From contig SVQT01000014.1 in NCBI GenBank assembly GCA_015065215.1, forward strand, positions 1 through 41,298: a stretch of DNA of 41,298 nucleotides, written 5' to 3'. The first letter of the stretch is position 1. Every line of letters begins with the position of its first letter. The notes below the pieces were generated by a model, which was not told the DNA's origin, did no database searches, and saw only the letters and a program-made list of their open reading frames with translations. The stretch is from Oscillospiraceae bacterium. Its GTDB lineage: Bacteria > Bacillota > Clostridia > Oscillospirales > CAG-272. Below, piece by piece: positions 24,933 through 33,871 of this stretch. A program made the position numbers and the translations under genes.

Positions 24933-27002
24933 ATGCCCGAAAAAGAAACCCACCGGGAACAACAACCCGCACCCAAAAAGCCGAAAAAAGGGTGGCAACA
25001 TATCATCGGCATGGCCTTGGTTGGTATTTTAATCCTACTGCTGTTTGTACACTTCGGCGCGATTAAAAATCCCATCATACGCCTGCTTGGTATCACCACT
25101 CCCATCATTATCGGCCTTGTTTTGGCGTATATCCTGAACTTTTTTATGCGCTTTTTTGAGGTTAAGCTATTCAAAAAGATAAAAAAGCGCATGGCAAACC
25201 GTATCATTTCGATGATACTTTCTTACCTGCTGCTGATCGCCATTATCGCCGGCATGGTCGCCCTGATCCTGCCCCAGCTGATCAAAAGCGTAGAATCGCT
25301 TGGCGCCAATGCCAAAATCTGGGCCGCCGGGGTTCTGAACTCGATCGGCAACCTGCTTGACAAATTGCCCTTTGAGCTCCCTGCCCAGACAAAAGCAACC
25401 ATTACCTCCTTTTTGGATATTGATGTTTTGCTTGACAAGCTGGTTGGCTTTTTGGAATCCCAGCTGGATAAATTGACCGCGGGCCTGAGCGGCAGTGACG
25501 CAAGCGCTTTGAACAACATCAATTTTGGCAACATCTTCTCTACGGTTTGGAGTGTTGTAAAGAACAGCGTTGGCACATTGGCCGACATCATCGTCGGTAT
25601 CTTCATTTCGGTTTATGTTTTGCTTTCCAAAGAAAGACTGAACGCCGGTTGCCGCCGTGTATTCCGCGCGTTGCTCTCCGACCCGTGGGAAAAGCGCGTG
25701 CTTTACTACATCGGTCAGGCACACCGCAAAATCGGTGGCTATCTGATCGGCAAGATGATTGACTCCACGCTGGTGGGTCTTACCTGCATGCTGCTCTTTG
25801 TGATCTTTGACATTCCTTTTGCCGTACTGATCGCGGTGATCATCGGCGTCACCGACTTTATCCCCTTCTTTGGCCCCTTTATCGGCGCCATTCCCTCTGG
25901 CATCATCATCTTTATTGTTGACCCGCCCAAGGTCCTGCTGTTCGCGCTGCTTATTTTGATCGTACAGCAAATCGACGGCAATATCATTGCCCCTGCCATT
26001 CTGGGCGACAGCACCGGCCTTACCTCGCTGGGCGTTATCATCGCCATCACCGTCATGGGTGATCTCTTCGGCATCCCCGGTATGCTGATCGGCGTACCGA
26101 TCTTTGCCCTGTTTGTGACCATTCTCGATGACTTTGTAAAAAGCCGTCTGCAAGCAAAAGGTCACGATACCGACCTCAAACAATATTACCCAGCCGACGC
26201 GTTTATACGCCCACAGGATGAAAAGAAGGACGAAAACACCCTAACACAAAAATTTGTTCGCTGGGTTCGCAGTGTAGAAACCGAACAGGAGGGGGTTGAC
26301 TACAAGCCCTCAAAACGCCATTCCGTCAGCCGTGCCATCCGCCGCTTCTTCCTGACCATCGGGCGCTTTTTCCACCGGCTCTTTTCGATCAAGCCGATTC
26401 CGGAAGACAGAAGCGGTTCGATCTTTTCGGATATTGCCCAAAACGGCATGCGCACCAACCGTCTGTTCTGGCGCACCTTTGGCCTGACGCTGCTTACCCT
26501 TGGCATCTATCCCTTCTATTTGGTAGAGGTTATTGCCCAAAGCACCAATATTGCCTGCCGCAGAGACGGAAAGCGAACCTGGGGCGTTGTTCCCTTCCTG
26601 CTGCTCTCTGTCTTTACGCTGGGTATTTTCGCGCTGATCTGGCACTGCAAGGTCATTTCCCGTATGCAAAATTATTGCCAGAATAAGGGGACAGCCTGCC
26701 GCGTGACACGGCGCTTCTTCCTGTGCTGGTTTATCCTCGGCTTCCCGCTTTTGCTCATCGGCCCGCTGATCGCCATCGCCCGCTTCCTGCGTGGCTTTAG
26801 TGAGATGTGCGCCACCTACAACAGCACCCACACCTTCCCGCTCTCCCCTGAAAGCTTCAAATTAGAAGAGCAAATTCTAAAGCAGCCGCGCAAACAGCGC
26901 GTGCCTTTGATGGAGCAGATCAACGAGGGTGTTCCGGTGGAGGACATCGAGGAGGAAACCGCGGTCGCGGTGCCTCAAGATACGCAAGCGGATACCGAGT
27001 AA
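24933..27002 (+). CDS. AI-2E family transporter fused to a DUF4234 membrane domain
   Basis: A 689-residue integral membrane protein. Residues about 25-410 match the AI-2E/PerM family: clustered N-terminal membrane segments, a large loop, then GGYLIGKMIDSTLVGL, the DFIPFFGPFIGAIPSG motif and QQIDGNIIAPAILGDSTGLT. The family exports small molecules or ions; the autoinducer role is shown for few members. After a charged linker (about 415-505), residues about 510-630 resemble DUF4234 (LTLLTLGIYPFYLVEVIA ... FTLGIFALIWHCKVISRMQ). The tail is acidic. The ATG at 24933 follows CGGAGG by 7 nt. The usual family length is about 350-400, so this is a fusion. Single-gene unit with its own promoter and terminator. 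Confidence 0.85.
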   Translation: MPEKETHREQQPAPKKPKKGWQHIIGMALVGILILLLFVHFGAIKNPIIRLLGITTPIIIGLVLAYILNFFMRFFEVKLFKKIKKRMANRIISMILSYLLLIAIIAGMVALILPQLIKSVESLGANAKIWAAGVLNSIGNLLDKLPFELPAQTKATITSFLDIDVLLDKLVGFLESQLDKLTAGLSGSDASALNNINFGNIFSTVWSVVKNSVGTLADIIVGIFISVYVLLSKERLNAGCRRVFRALLSDPWEKRVLYYIGQAHRKIGGYLIGKMIDSTLVGLTCMLLFVIFDIPFAVLIAVIIGVTDFIPFFGPFIGAIPSGIIIFIVDPPKVLLFALLILIVQQIDGNIIAPAILGDSTGLTSLGVIIAITVMGDLFGIPGMLIGVPIFALFVTILDDFVKSRLQAKGHDTDLKQYYPADAFIRPQDEKKDENTLTQKFVRWVRSVETEQEGVDYKPSKRHSVSRAIRRFFLTIGRFFHRLFSIKPIPEDRSGSIFSDIAQNGMRTNRLFWRTFGLTLLTLGIYPFYLVEVIAQSTNIACRRDGKRTWGVVPFLLLSVFTLGIFALIWHCKVISRMQNYCQNKGTACRVTRRFFLCWFILGFPLLLIGPLIAIARFLRGFSEMCATYNSTHTFPLSPESFKLEEQILKQPRKQRVPLMEQINEGVPVEDIEEETAVAVPQDTQADTE

Positions 27003-27046
27003 CAGCTTTCCTACAACGATCGACGACACCATTATCCATTCAACTC

Positions 27047-27078
27047 AAAAGCCGATCGACCGTGTTCGATCGGCTTTT
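27047..27078 (+). terminator. Terminator after the AI-2E/DUF4234 gene
   Basis: A perfect 13-bp stem with A-rich and T-rich ends (27047-27059 and 27066-27078), loop CCGTGT. It stands 23 bp before the htpG start, so htpG needs a promoter in the short gap or read-through; none is obvious. Confidence 0.85.
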
Positions 27079-27101
27079 CACTATCAAGGAGGTATATAAC
27101 A

Positions 27102-28955
27102 ATGAATGAAAAAGAAAAAACGACCGGCGGCATTTCGGTCAATACCGAAAACATTTTTCCGGTCATCAAAAAGTGGCTGTATTCCGAGAAGGATATTTTT
27201 CTGCGCGAGCTTGTTTCCAACGCCACCGATGCTGTGACAAAGCTCAGGCGCTTGGCCTCTTTGGGTGAGATCTCCGCCACCGATACCGCCTACCGCATTG
27301 ATGTGACGTTGGATAAAGACGCCAAAACCCTGACAGTTGAGGACAACGGCATCGGTATGACCGAAGAGGAGCTGAAAAAATACATTTGCTCGATCGCCCT
27401 TTCCGGCGCGGTAGACTTTATTCAAAAATACGAGGGGGAGACTGACGGGGCCAAGAACGGCATCATCGGTCACTTTGGCCTTGGCTTTTATTCCGCTTTT
27501 ATGGTCAGCGACACCGTAGAGATCTATACCCGCTCCTACACCGGCGCGCCCGCCGTTCATTGGACCTGCTCGGCAGAGGGCGAATACGAGATAGAGGCAG
27601 ACGATAAAGAAAGCCAGGGCACCGAGGTGGTTCTTCATATTTCAGAGGACGAGGCGGCCTATCTGAACAGCGCTAAAATACAGGAAATGCTGCAAAAATA
27701 CTGTGCTTTTATGCCTGTGGAGATCTATTTTGATGACGGCACCGAGAAAAAAGAGGATGCAAAAAAGCAGCCGATCAACGACACAACGCCCCTTTGGCAA
27801 AAATCCCCCGCCGACTGCACCGAAGAGGAGTACAAGGACTTTTACCGCAAGGTCTTTGCCGATTTCAAGGAGCCCCTTTTCCAGATCCACATCAACGCCG
27901 ATTATCCGCTGAATTTCAAGGGGATTCTATATTTCCCCCGCATTGCCAGCAATTACGAATCGCTGGAAGGACAGGTCAAGCTGTATTACAATCAGGTTTT
28001 TGTGGCCGATAACATCAAAGAGGTGATTCCCGAGTATCTTTTGATGCTAAAGGGTGTGCTGGATTGCCCTGAATTGCCCCTGAATGTTTCCCGCAGCTAT
28101 TTGCAAACCAACAGCTATGTGGCCAAGGTGAGCGCCCATATCGTCAAAAAGGTAGCCGATAAGCTGCTTGCGATGAACCGTGAGGATCGGGAAGCTTATG
28201 AAAAGGTATGGGATGACATCAAAACCTTTGTGGAATATGCCTGTATGCGGGATGAGAAATTCTGGAGCCGCGTCAAGGATGCCCTTTTGCTAAAGCTGAC
28301 CGACGGCACCCACAAAACCATACAGGATTATCTGGAGGCCGCCAAGGAAAAGCACGAGAACACCGTTTACTACACCACCGACCCCTCTTTGCAAGCCCAA
28401 TATATCGCCATGTATGCGGCGCAAGGTATTCAAATTGTTTCTTTTGACAGTATGCTGGATACCCAGTTTGCCGCCTTTGCCGAAAGCAAAATGAGCGGAG
28501 TGCGGTTTGTGCGCGTGGATGCCGACCTCTCCTCTGCCCTGAAAAATGACACCTCTGCCGCCGACAGCGAGGATCTGCGGGCACTGTTTCGCAAGGTGAG
28601 CGAAAACAGCGAATTGACCGTGAAATTTGAGGCGCTAAAGGATGGAGAGGTGCCGGCCATTCTCAACGTCTCGGAGGCCTCACGCCGCATGGAGGATATG
28701 ATGAGGATGTACCGTATGTCGGGGGGCGAGGAGGCAATGCCCAGCTTCCCCGTTGATACAACCCTGATCGTCAACACCGCCTCTCCCTTGGTAGAAAAAA
28801 TCAGCGCGATGCAAAAAAGCGACAGCGAAAAAGCGGAGCGCTTCGCCTCCTATCTCTACCGCCTCGCCGTTTTGTCGCAACGCAGATTCAGCGCCGAGGA
28901 AACGCAGGAATTTTTAAAAGACAGCTACCGTATTCTAACCGAGCTGGCACAATGA
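27102..28955 (+). CDS. htpG: Molecular chaperone HtpG (bacterial Hsp90)
   Basis: A 617-residue ATP-dependent chaperone of normal length. The N-terminal GHKL ATPase has FLRELVSNATDAVTKLRRL, the DNGIGMTEEEL motif and the lid GHFGLGFYSAFMV. The middle domain contains LPLNVSRSYLQ, with the catalytic arginine, and the C-terminal dimerisation domain completes the protein. AAGGAGG lies 10 nt before the ATG. Its stop overlaps the next start by 4 nt (28952-28955). Confidence 0.98.
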   Translation: MNEKEKTTGGISVNTENIFPVIKKWLYSEKDIFLRELVSNATDAVTKLRRLASLGEISATDTAYRIDVTLDKDAKTLTVEDNGIGMTEEELKKYICSIALSGAVDFIQKYEGETDGAKNGIIGHFGLGFYSAFMVSDTVEIYTRSYTGAPAVHWTCSAEGEYEIEADDKESQGTEVVLHISEDEAAYLNSAKIQEMLQKYCAFMPVEIYFDDGTEKKEDAKKQPINDTTPLWQKSPADCTEEEYKDFYRKVFADFKEPLFQIHINADYPLNFKGILYFPRIASNYESLEGQVKLYYNQVFVADNIKEVIPEYLLMLKGVLDCPELPLNVSRSYLQTNSYVAKVSAHIVKKVADKLLAMNREDREAYEKVWDDIKTFVEYACMRDEKFWSRVKDALLLKLTDGTHKTIQDYLEAAKEKHENTVYYTTDPSLQAQYIAMYAAQGIQIVSFDSMLDTQFAAFAESKMSGVRFVRVDADLSSALKNDTSAADSEDLRALFRKVSENSELTVKFEALKDGEVPAILNVSEASRRMEDMMRMYRMSGGEEAMPSFPVDTTLIVNTASPLVEKISAMQKSDSEKAERFASYLYRLAVLSQRRFSAEETQEFLKDSYRILTELAQ

Positions 28956-29815
28956 ACCGAGAGCATATTCCCGCCGAAAATCTCGCCATATGGCGAGAGG
29001 CCGCCGCCGAGAACCGCGCTCTGCGGCATTTGCAGATCACAACGCTGGCCGAACAGGCAAAGGCGCTTTTGCGGGAAGGCGCGACGCAGATTTCCGCGCC
29101 TTTGGGGCTTTGCGCCAAAACCGAGATTACGGACGCTTTTTTGCAGGCCATGGCAACTGACGAGCGCATGGCGCTTTGCCGGGCGGTACTGACCGCCTAT
29201 CCGGACCAGGCCTACCAAGCCCCGCCTGAAACGCCGATACCGGCGCTCCCCCGTGTGGCGCATCTTTCCGGCACTCTCTTTCAAACGGCTTTTGACCGGT
29301 TTTCCCGGATTTTGCCCAACGCCCTTTCGCTGCGCCTCTCTTCTCTGAGTGAGCTGTTAGAGGAAACCGCCACCGGCGGGGCGGACTTTGCGATTTTCCC
29401 TATTGAGGATACCAAAGGCGCTCATTTCTTGCATTTTTACGAGGAATTTGACCGACTGGAGCTTTCCGCTGTTGCTGGCTGCTCCCTTTCCCCGGAGGAA
29501 AATGGGCACAGCAACCGCTTTCTTCTGCTTTCCAAGCAGTACCGGCCGCCGGTATCACCGCTGTGCCAGCCGATTGTTGTCTACCGTCTGCCAAGCGATG
29601 ATCAGCGCCTGCTATCAGAATTGCTGATCGCCGCCGATCTGGCCGGTCTTAGCTTACGGCGCCTGGATGCGTTGCCCGCCCCCTATCCGGAGGATAGCTT
29701 TGCCTATTATCCTGTTTTCAACGCCACCCATGAGGCCGCGACAGTGCTTAACACCTATATCAGCATTTTTATGCCCCGCGCCACTGTGATCGCGCAGTAC
29801 GCGCAATTTAACTAA
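28952..29815 (+). CDS. Prephenate dehydratase-like protein, possibly without catalytic Thr
   Basis: A 287-residue protein. From about residue 92 the sequence follows the prephenate dehydratase fold: RVAHLSGTLFQTAFDRF, then ELLEETATGGADFAIFPIEDTKG (compare PIENS...G of the family), and SNRFLLLSK where active enzymes have a TRF motif. The last ~80 residues resemble an ACT domain (IVVYRLPSDDQRLLSELLIAADLAGLSLRRLDALP). The first ~90 residues are not recognised. The Thr of TRF, essential in characterised enzymes, appears as Asn, so it may be inactive or regulatory. It overlaps htpG by 4 nt and is followed by a TSCPD gene after 10 bp. The assignment rests on pattern and is moderate. Confidence 0.55.
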   Translation: MNREHIPAENLAIWREAAAENRALRHLQITTLAEQAKALLREGATQISAPLGLCAKTEITDAFLQAMATDERMALCRAVLTAYPDQAYQAPPETPIPALPRVAHLSGTLFQTAFDRFSRILPNALSLRLSSLSELLEETATGGADFAIFPIEDTKGAHFLHFYEEFDRLELSAVAGCSLSPEENGHSNRFLLLSKQYRPPVSPLCQPIVVYRLPSDDQRLLSELLIAADLAGLSLRRLDALPAPYPEDSFAYYPVFNATHEAATVLNTYISIFMPRATVIAQYAQFN

Positions 29816-29825
29816 GGAGAACGCT

Positions 29826-30080
29826 ATGAAGAAATTCCGTTACATCCCCCGCGGGGTCTGCTCCCGTGCCATTGAAATCGAGCTGGAGGGTGACACCGTT
29901 TCCAGTGTACGCTTTGAGGGCGGTTGCGCCGGCAATACGCAGGGGGTAGCCGCTTTGGTGCGAGGCATGACGGTCAAAGAAGCGATCGAGCGCCTTTCCG
30001 GCATCCGTTGCGGCTTGAAATCCACTTCCTGCCCCGATCAATTGGCCACCGCCCTGCGGCAAGCCCTGCGACAGGACTGA
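29826..30080 (+). CDS. TSCPD domain protein (TIGR03905 type)
   Basis: An 84-residue protein with the complete small fold: YIPRGVCSRAIEIELEGD, VRFEGGCAGNTQGVAALV, IRCGLKSTSCPDQLA. The TSCPD motif names the family; the same module ends some ribonucleotide reductases, and its cysteines may bind a metal. Function is unknown. AAGGAG lies 6 nt before the ATG. It is the last gene of the htpG operon, and repeat copy 2 starts 16 bp after its stop. Confidence 0.9.
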   Translation: MKKFRYIPRGVCSRAIEIELEGDTVSSVRFEGGCAGNTQGVAALVRGMTVKEAIERLSGIRCGLKSTSCPDQLATALRQALRQD

Positions 30081-30096
30081 ACAGCAAAGGGGCTGA

Positions 30097-30295
30097 GTCA
30101 TGAGCGCCGAACAAAAAACACACGAAAAAGAATAGAACAAGCCGCTTTGCCATCAAAAAAGTGATGGTGAAGCGGCTTTTCGGTAGAAATTCTATCGATT
30201 TCTATTTTTTATGTGTGTTTTTTAGTTGCGCTCTCGGCACTCGACGTATATTATACGCCTATCGTACCGAGATCACATCTTCTGCATCTAATAAC
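30097..30295. repeat. Dispersed ~198-bp intergenic repeat, copy 2
   Basis: It matches 23645-23842 almost base for base. Differences seen: two extra A in the main hairpin loop, a few substitutions around 30195-30200, one T less in the T-run, and two changes in the right end (CTAATAAC instead of CTCATGAC). The left end GTCATGAG, the two nested inverted repeats and the CTCGG/CCGAG module are conserved. As with copy 1, it lies just after the stop of a plus-strand operon and just before the stop of a convergent minus-strand gene. Confidence 0.85.
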
Positions 30296-30305
30296 ACGGT
30301 CCCTT

Positions 30306-30908
30306 TTATTGTATTTCCGAGTCGTCTTGCCAAGAGGCATTTTCCTCTTCCAAGCGCAGCTGCTCTTCAATGGCGGCAAAGCGGAGCTTCATGGTGGCCA
30401 GTCCCCACGAGAAATAGAACAGCGCCACGGCGAAAGTGACAATGGCCGCAATCAAAAAGACAATTTCCTCTGCCTCGATCAAAAAGACCACGATCATGAA
30501 GATGCCAAAAACGGCCTTGGGCAGCTCTCTTTTCAAGCATTGCTTGCGTTCCTCTACCAGCATCACGCGAACGGCCGGCAACAGGATGGTGAAAATGCCC
30601 AACACCAGCAAAATGATGTCACCGCGCAGCAGCATCAGCAATACGCCCAGCAGGATCGCTACCAACGACATGCTAAGGCTGATCCACTCCCCACGCCGTT
30701 TGATACGCACCAGCGAATAGCAAAAGGAAAAGAAATTGAGCGCGGCAGTCATCAGGCCAACGGCGATCAGCAAAACATCAAACACCTCAGCCGCGTACTC
30801 TTTGCCGATCAAAAAGAGAACGCCAAGCAAAATGCCGATCAAAAAGCTTAACGTGAGGCGTATCAGATAATATTTTTTATACGCGCCCAAAGGATTTTCG
30901 TATTCCAT
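30306..30908 (-). CDS. Membrane protein, DUF308/HdeD-like
   Basis: A 200-residue protein with about six hydrophobic segments in pairs (15-35, 41-62, 74-95, 96-115, 131-148, 149-172). Each pair is separated by short basic loops, like the DUF308/HdeD family. The C-terminus is acidic and soluble. Function is not known. Its ATG shares one base with the coaD stop (TGATG), so it is translationally coupled as the last gene of the uvrC-rsmD-coaD operon. Confidence 0.65.
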   Translation of the reverse strand: MEYENPLGAYKKYYLIRLTLSFLIGILLGVLFLIGKEYAAEVFDVLLIAVGLMTAALNFFSFCYSLVRIKRRGEWISLSMSLVAILLGVLLMLLRGDIILLVLGIFTILLPAVRVMLVEERKQCLKRELPKAVFGIFMIVVFLIEAEEIVFLIAAIVTFAVALFYFSWGLATMKLRFAAIEEQLRLEEENASWQDDSEIQ

Positions 30909-31396
30909 CAGCTCTTCTCCCCTTCTTCCTTGCGGGTCAAGTATGCCGCGACAGCCGGCACCACCAGGTTTTCAGGATGCTTCCCCGCTTTGATCAATTC
31001 CCGCACATGGGTAGAATTGATCTGCTCGTAATCGTCGGCGGCCTGTAAAAAGATGGTAACGGCACGGGGATTGCGAGAAAGGTTCCACTCCGCCATCTTT
31101 TCCTCATAGGCCCGGTCCCGCTCGTTGCGGATGCCCTTTACAATGACATCGGCGCCAAGCTGGTCAAACAGATCCACCAAAAGCCCTTCTGACGAAACCA
31201 CACGGACACGCTCTAAATCCTTGACGGTCAGCTCTGCCATTTCGGTTCGCTCACGCAATGAATGCGCGTAGGTCTTTTGGTCATTGACCATCACCGCGAC
31301 CACCACCTCGTCGTATAGCGCCAGCGCGCGCTTGACAATATCCAAATGTCCAACAGTCATGGGGTCAAAGCTACCGGGTATCAACGCAAGACTCAT
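30908..31396 (-). CDS. coaD: Phosphopantetheine adenylyltransferase
   Basis: A 162-residue nucleotidyltransferase that makes dephospho-CoA from ATP and 4'-phosphopantetheine. It has the GSFDPMTVGHLDIV motif (T/HxGH nucleotide site), VKGIRNERDRAYE and the C-terminal INSTHVREL motif (ISSTxxR in the family). Length is normal. It overlaps the rsmD stop by 4 nt and continues the standard rsmD-coaD pair. Confidence 0.97.
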   Translation of the reverse strand: MSLALIPGSFDPMTVGHLDIVKRALALYDEVVVAVMVNDQKTYAHSLRERTEMAELTVKDLERVRVVSSEGLLVDLFDQLGADVIVKGIRNERDRAYEEKMAEWNLSRNPRAVTIFLQAADDYEQINSTHVRELIKAGKHPENLVVPAVAAYLTRKEEGEKS

Positions 31397-31965
31397 AACA
31401 GCTCCTCCTTTAGCGTCAGCACGGTAATATGCGCCACGCCATACCGATTTTGTTTGCAGAGTTCAAAAAAGCTTGACAAGACAGCATCGCCGCCAAAAAC
31501 AGCCTCGGGAGCGCCGCTTTCGGTTACAACAATCCCCTGCTTGCTCAATAACCGCCGATCACGCAGCAGCGTCAGACACTGGGGCAGCAAGCCCGCCGCG
31601 TAAGGGGGATCCAAAAAAACAAGATCAAAGGGCGCCCCGCTGTAGCTTTTCAAAAAGGCGATGGCGTCGCTTTGCCGGATCTCGGCACGGTCGCTCAAAC
31701 GGGTTTTTTCGGCGTTGCGGCGCAAAATTTCTACCGCCTCCCTGGCGCCGTCCACAAAAACGGCACGCTCCGCCCCCCGGCTCAGGGCCTCTAACCCCAA
31801 TTGCCCGGAACCGGCAAAAAGATCCAATACACGGGCACCGACCGGCTTTTGCTGTAGGATAGAGAAAACCGCTTCCTTGGCACGCTCTGAGGTGGGGCGT
31901 GTGGCATCGCCGGGAAGTGTATACAAATGGGTACCTCGGGCGCTGCCCGTAATGATCCGCATCAT
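31393..31965 (-). CDS. rsmD: 16S rRNA (guanine(966)-N(2))-methyltransferase
   Basis: A 190-residue SAM-dependent methyltransferase. It shows RIITGSARGTHL at the start, TRPTSERAKEAVFSIL, the SAM loop DLFAGSGQLGLEALSRGA and the catalytic FLDPPY. It overlaps the uvrC stop by 4 nt (ATGA). A second ATG directly follows the first and could also serve. Confidence 0.97.
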   Translation of the reverse strand: MMRIITGSARGTHLYTLPGDATRPTSERAKEAVFSILQQKPVGARVLDLFAGSGQLGLEALSRGAERAVFVDGAREAVEILRRNAEKTRLSDRAEIRQSDAIAFLKSYSGAPFDLVFLDPPYAAGLLPQCLTLLRDRRLLSKQGIVVTESGAPEAVFGGDAVLSSFFELCKQNRYGVAHITVLTLKEELL

Positions 31966-33803
31966 ACCTTCCCCTCCTTCGTTTTATGGAAATAACGGTA
32001 AATCTCCTGTGCTAAAACAGGGCCCACACCGGGCACATCGGAAAGAGCCTTTTGACTCGCTTCCCTGATTTTGGCAAGCCCGCCGAAATGCGACAGCAGC
32101 AGCTTTGCCTTGGCTTTTCCCACGCCCGGGATTTTTTCTAAAGCGGAGTGGCGCAGCGTGCCGCTTTTGGCACCGCTCATCCGCTGAACAGAATACCGGT
32201 GTACTTCCTCCTGGATGCGATAGATCATGGTAAAAACACTACGGTCCTTGGCGATCGAGATCTCCTCGTTTTCGCCGCAAAGGGCACGTGTTTTGTGAAA
32301 ATCATCCTTGACCATGCCAAACACCGGAATACGCAAGCCCAGATCTTCAAGCAAGCGGCGCGCGGTTGCCACGTGGGCGGTACCGCCATCCAGCAAAATC
32401 AAATCCGGTTCTTTACCAAAATCCGCCTCACCCAAATGGGCAAAACGCCGTGCCAACGCCTCTTTCATAGAGGCGTAATCGTCGGTTCCCTCTACGCTTT
32501 TTATACGAAAGGTCCGATAATCACTTTTTTTGAACCTGCCGTTCTCATACACGATCATGCCGCAGGTTTTATGCTCACTGCCCAAATTGGAAATGTCATA
32601 GCTCTCGATCCGCTGGGGGAGCGTTTCTAAGGCCAGCAAATGGGCCAGGCGCACCAGTGTTTCATCGCTTTTTTCGTTTTCACGGCGCTCTGCCTGCAAT
32701 TTTTCAGCGGCGTTTTCTACCGCCAAGAGACATCTGGTGTGCCGATCGCCGCGGCGCGGCGTATAAATCCGCACCTTTCGGCCGGCCATTTCTCCCAGTG
32801 ACTGCGCCAGCACCGCAACATCCTCTTGCTCTGCGTCAAAGGAAAGCAACACACGGGGCGGAATATCCTCACGGTGGCGATAATGGTCATAAACATAGGA
32901 AAGCAGGCTTTCCGCGTCTAAAATCTCATCCGCGCCAAACACCGTCTCATATTTATCTATAAGCGCGCCCTCACGAATATAGAACACCGCGACAGCGGCA
33001 CCGTAATCGTCACGGTAAAATCCAAAAACATCCTCACTCACATCGGGCGCCGCCAACACCTTTTGCTTTTGTGACAGCTTTTCCAAAGCGAAAAGGCGGT
33101 CACGGTAGACGGCCGCTTTTTCAAAGCGCTCCTCCGCCGCCGCTTTTTCCATCTCTTCACGCACACGGGCACGGACGGTAGCAGTCTCACCCCGCAAGAT
33201 CTCAACGGCATCGCGGATCAGCTCGGCATATTCCGCTTCGCTGACCGTACCGGTGCAAACACCGCAGCATTGCCCTAACTGATGGTAAAGACAGGGGCGC
33301 TCTTTGCCGATCTCCTTGGGAAAACGGCGGGAGCAGGTGGGCAAGCGCAGGGTTTTTTGCAGGGTGCGCAATATACCGCCTGCCACAAAGGCACCGGAAT
33401 AGGGGCCGAAATAGCGCCCCTTATCCGCCTTGCGGGTGCGTGTAAATTCCAACCGGGGATACGCCTCGGCCGTGATTTTAATATAGGGATAGGACTTTGC
33501 ATCCTTTAAACGGATATTGTATTTGGGCGTATGCTGCTTGATCAGGGTGTTTTCCAGCGCCAACGCCTCGATCTCGGTACTGCAAAGAAAATATTCAAAA
33601 TCATGCACATTTGCCACCATACGGGCGGTCTTGATCTGCTTGCTATTGTTTTGAAAATACTGTGAGACACGGTTTTTCAGTTTGCGGGATTTGCCCACGT
33701 AAATAATTTTCCCCTCTTGGTCCTTCATCAAATAAACACCCGGGGTTAGGGGAAGGCTGTTTGCCTTTTCCAACAATTTTTTCAATTTTTCTTCTTTTAG
33801 CAA
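31962..33803 (-). CDS. uvrC: Excinuclease ABC subunit C
   Basis: About 613 residues. It incises damaged DNA on both sides of a UvrB-bound lesion. In order: GIY-YIG nuclease (PGVYLMKDQEGKIIYVGKSRKLKNRV), a Cys cluster (CSRR...CLYHQLGQCCGVCTG), the UVR motif (ERFEKAAVYRDRL), the RNase H-like nuclease (SYDISNLG ... DLILLDGGTAH) and C-terminal helix-hairpin-helix pair (IPGVGKAKAKLLLSHFG, VPGVGPVLAQEIY). The start is uncertain: no ATG lies before the nuclease domain. A TTG at 33803, or 33806, sits just after GGGGGGTGGG; a GTG at 33812 is another option. Frames further upstream run through the ptsH terminator. Confidence 0.95.
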   Translation of the reverse strand: MLKEEKLKKLLEKANSLPLTPGVYLMKDQEGKIIYVGKSRKLKNRVSQYFQNNSKQIKTARMVANVHDFEYFLCSTEIEALALENTLIKQHTPKYNIRLKDAKSYPYIKITAEAYPRLEFTRTRKADKGRYFGPYSGAFVAGGILRTLQKTLRLPTCSRRFPKEIGKERPCLYHQLGQCCGVCTGTVSEAEYAELIRDAVEILRGETATVRARVREEMEKAAAEERFEKAAVYRDRLFALEKLSQKQKVLAAPDVSEDVFGFYRDDYGAAVAVFYIREGALIDKYETVFGADEILDAESLLSYVYDHYRHREDIPPRVLLSFDAEQEDVAVLAQSLGEMAGRKVRIYTPRRGDRHTRCLLAVENAAEKLQAERRENEKSDETLVRLAHLLALETLPQRIESYDISNLGSEHKTCGMIVYENGRFKKSDYRTFRIKSVEGTDDYASMKEALARRFAHLGEADFGKEPDLILLDGGTAHVATARRLLEDLGLRIPVFGMVKDDFHKTRALCGENEEISIAKDRSVFTMIYRIQEEVHRYSVQRMSGAKSGTLRHSALEKIPGVGKAKAKLLLSHFGGLAKIREASQKALSDVPGVGPVLAQEIYRYFHKTKEGKV

Positions 33804-33823
33804 CAATCCCACCCCCCAAAAAA

Positions 33824-33846
33824 GGGCGCCTTTTCCAAAGGCGCCC
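33824..33846 (-). terminator. Terminator of ptsH
   Basis: A perfect 10-bp stem (33824-33833 and 33837-33846) and TTTTTT on the minus strand at 33818-33823. It stands directly before the uvrC start region, so uvrC may depend on partial read-through. Confidence 0.88.
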
Positions 33847-33871
33847 AAATTGATACGGTCTTTCCGCTTGA

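Noticed and set aside
30161-30439. Short plus-strand frames in repeat copy 2 (similar ones in copy 1)
   Set aside because: Their similarity only reflects the DNA repeat; the frames end differently in the two copies, lack ribosome sites and run into the neighbouring gene.
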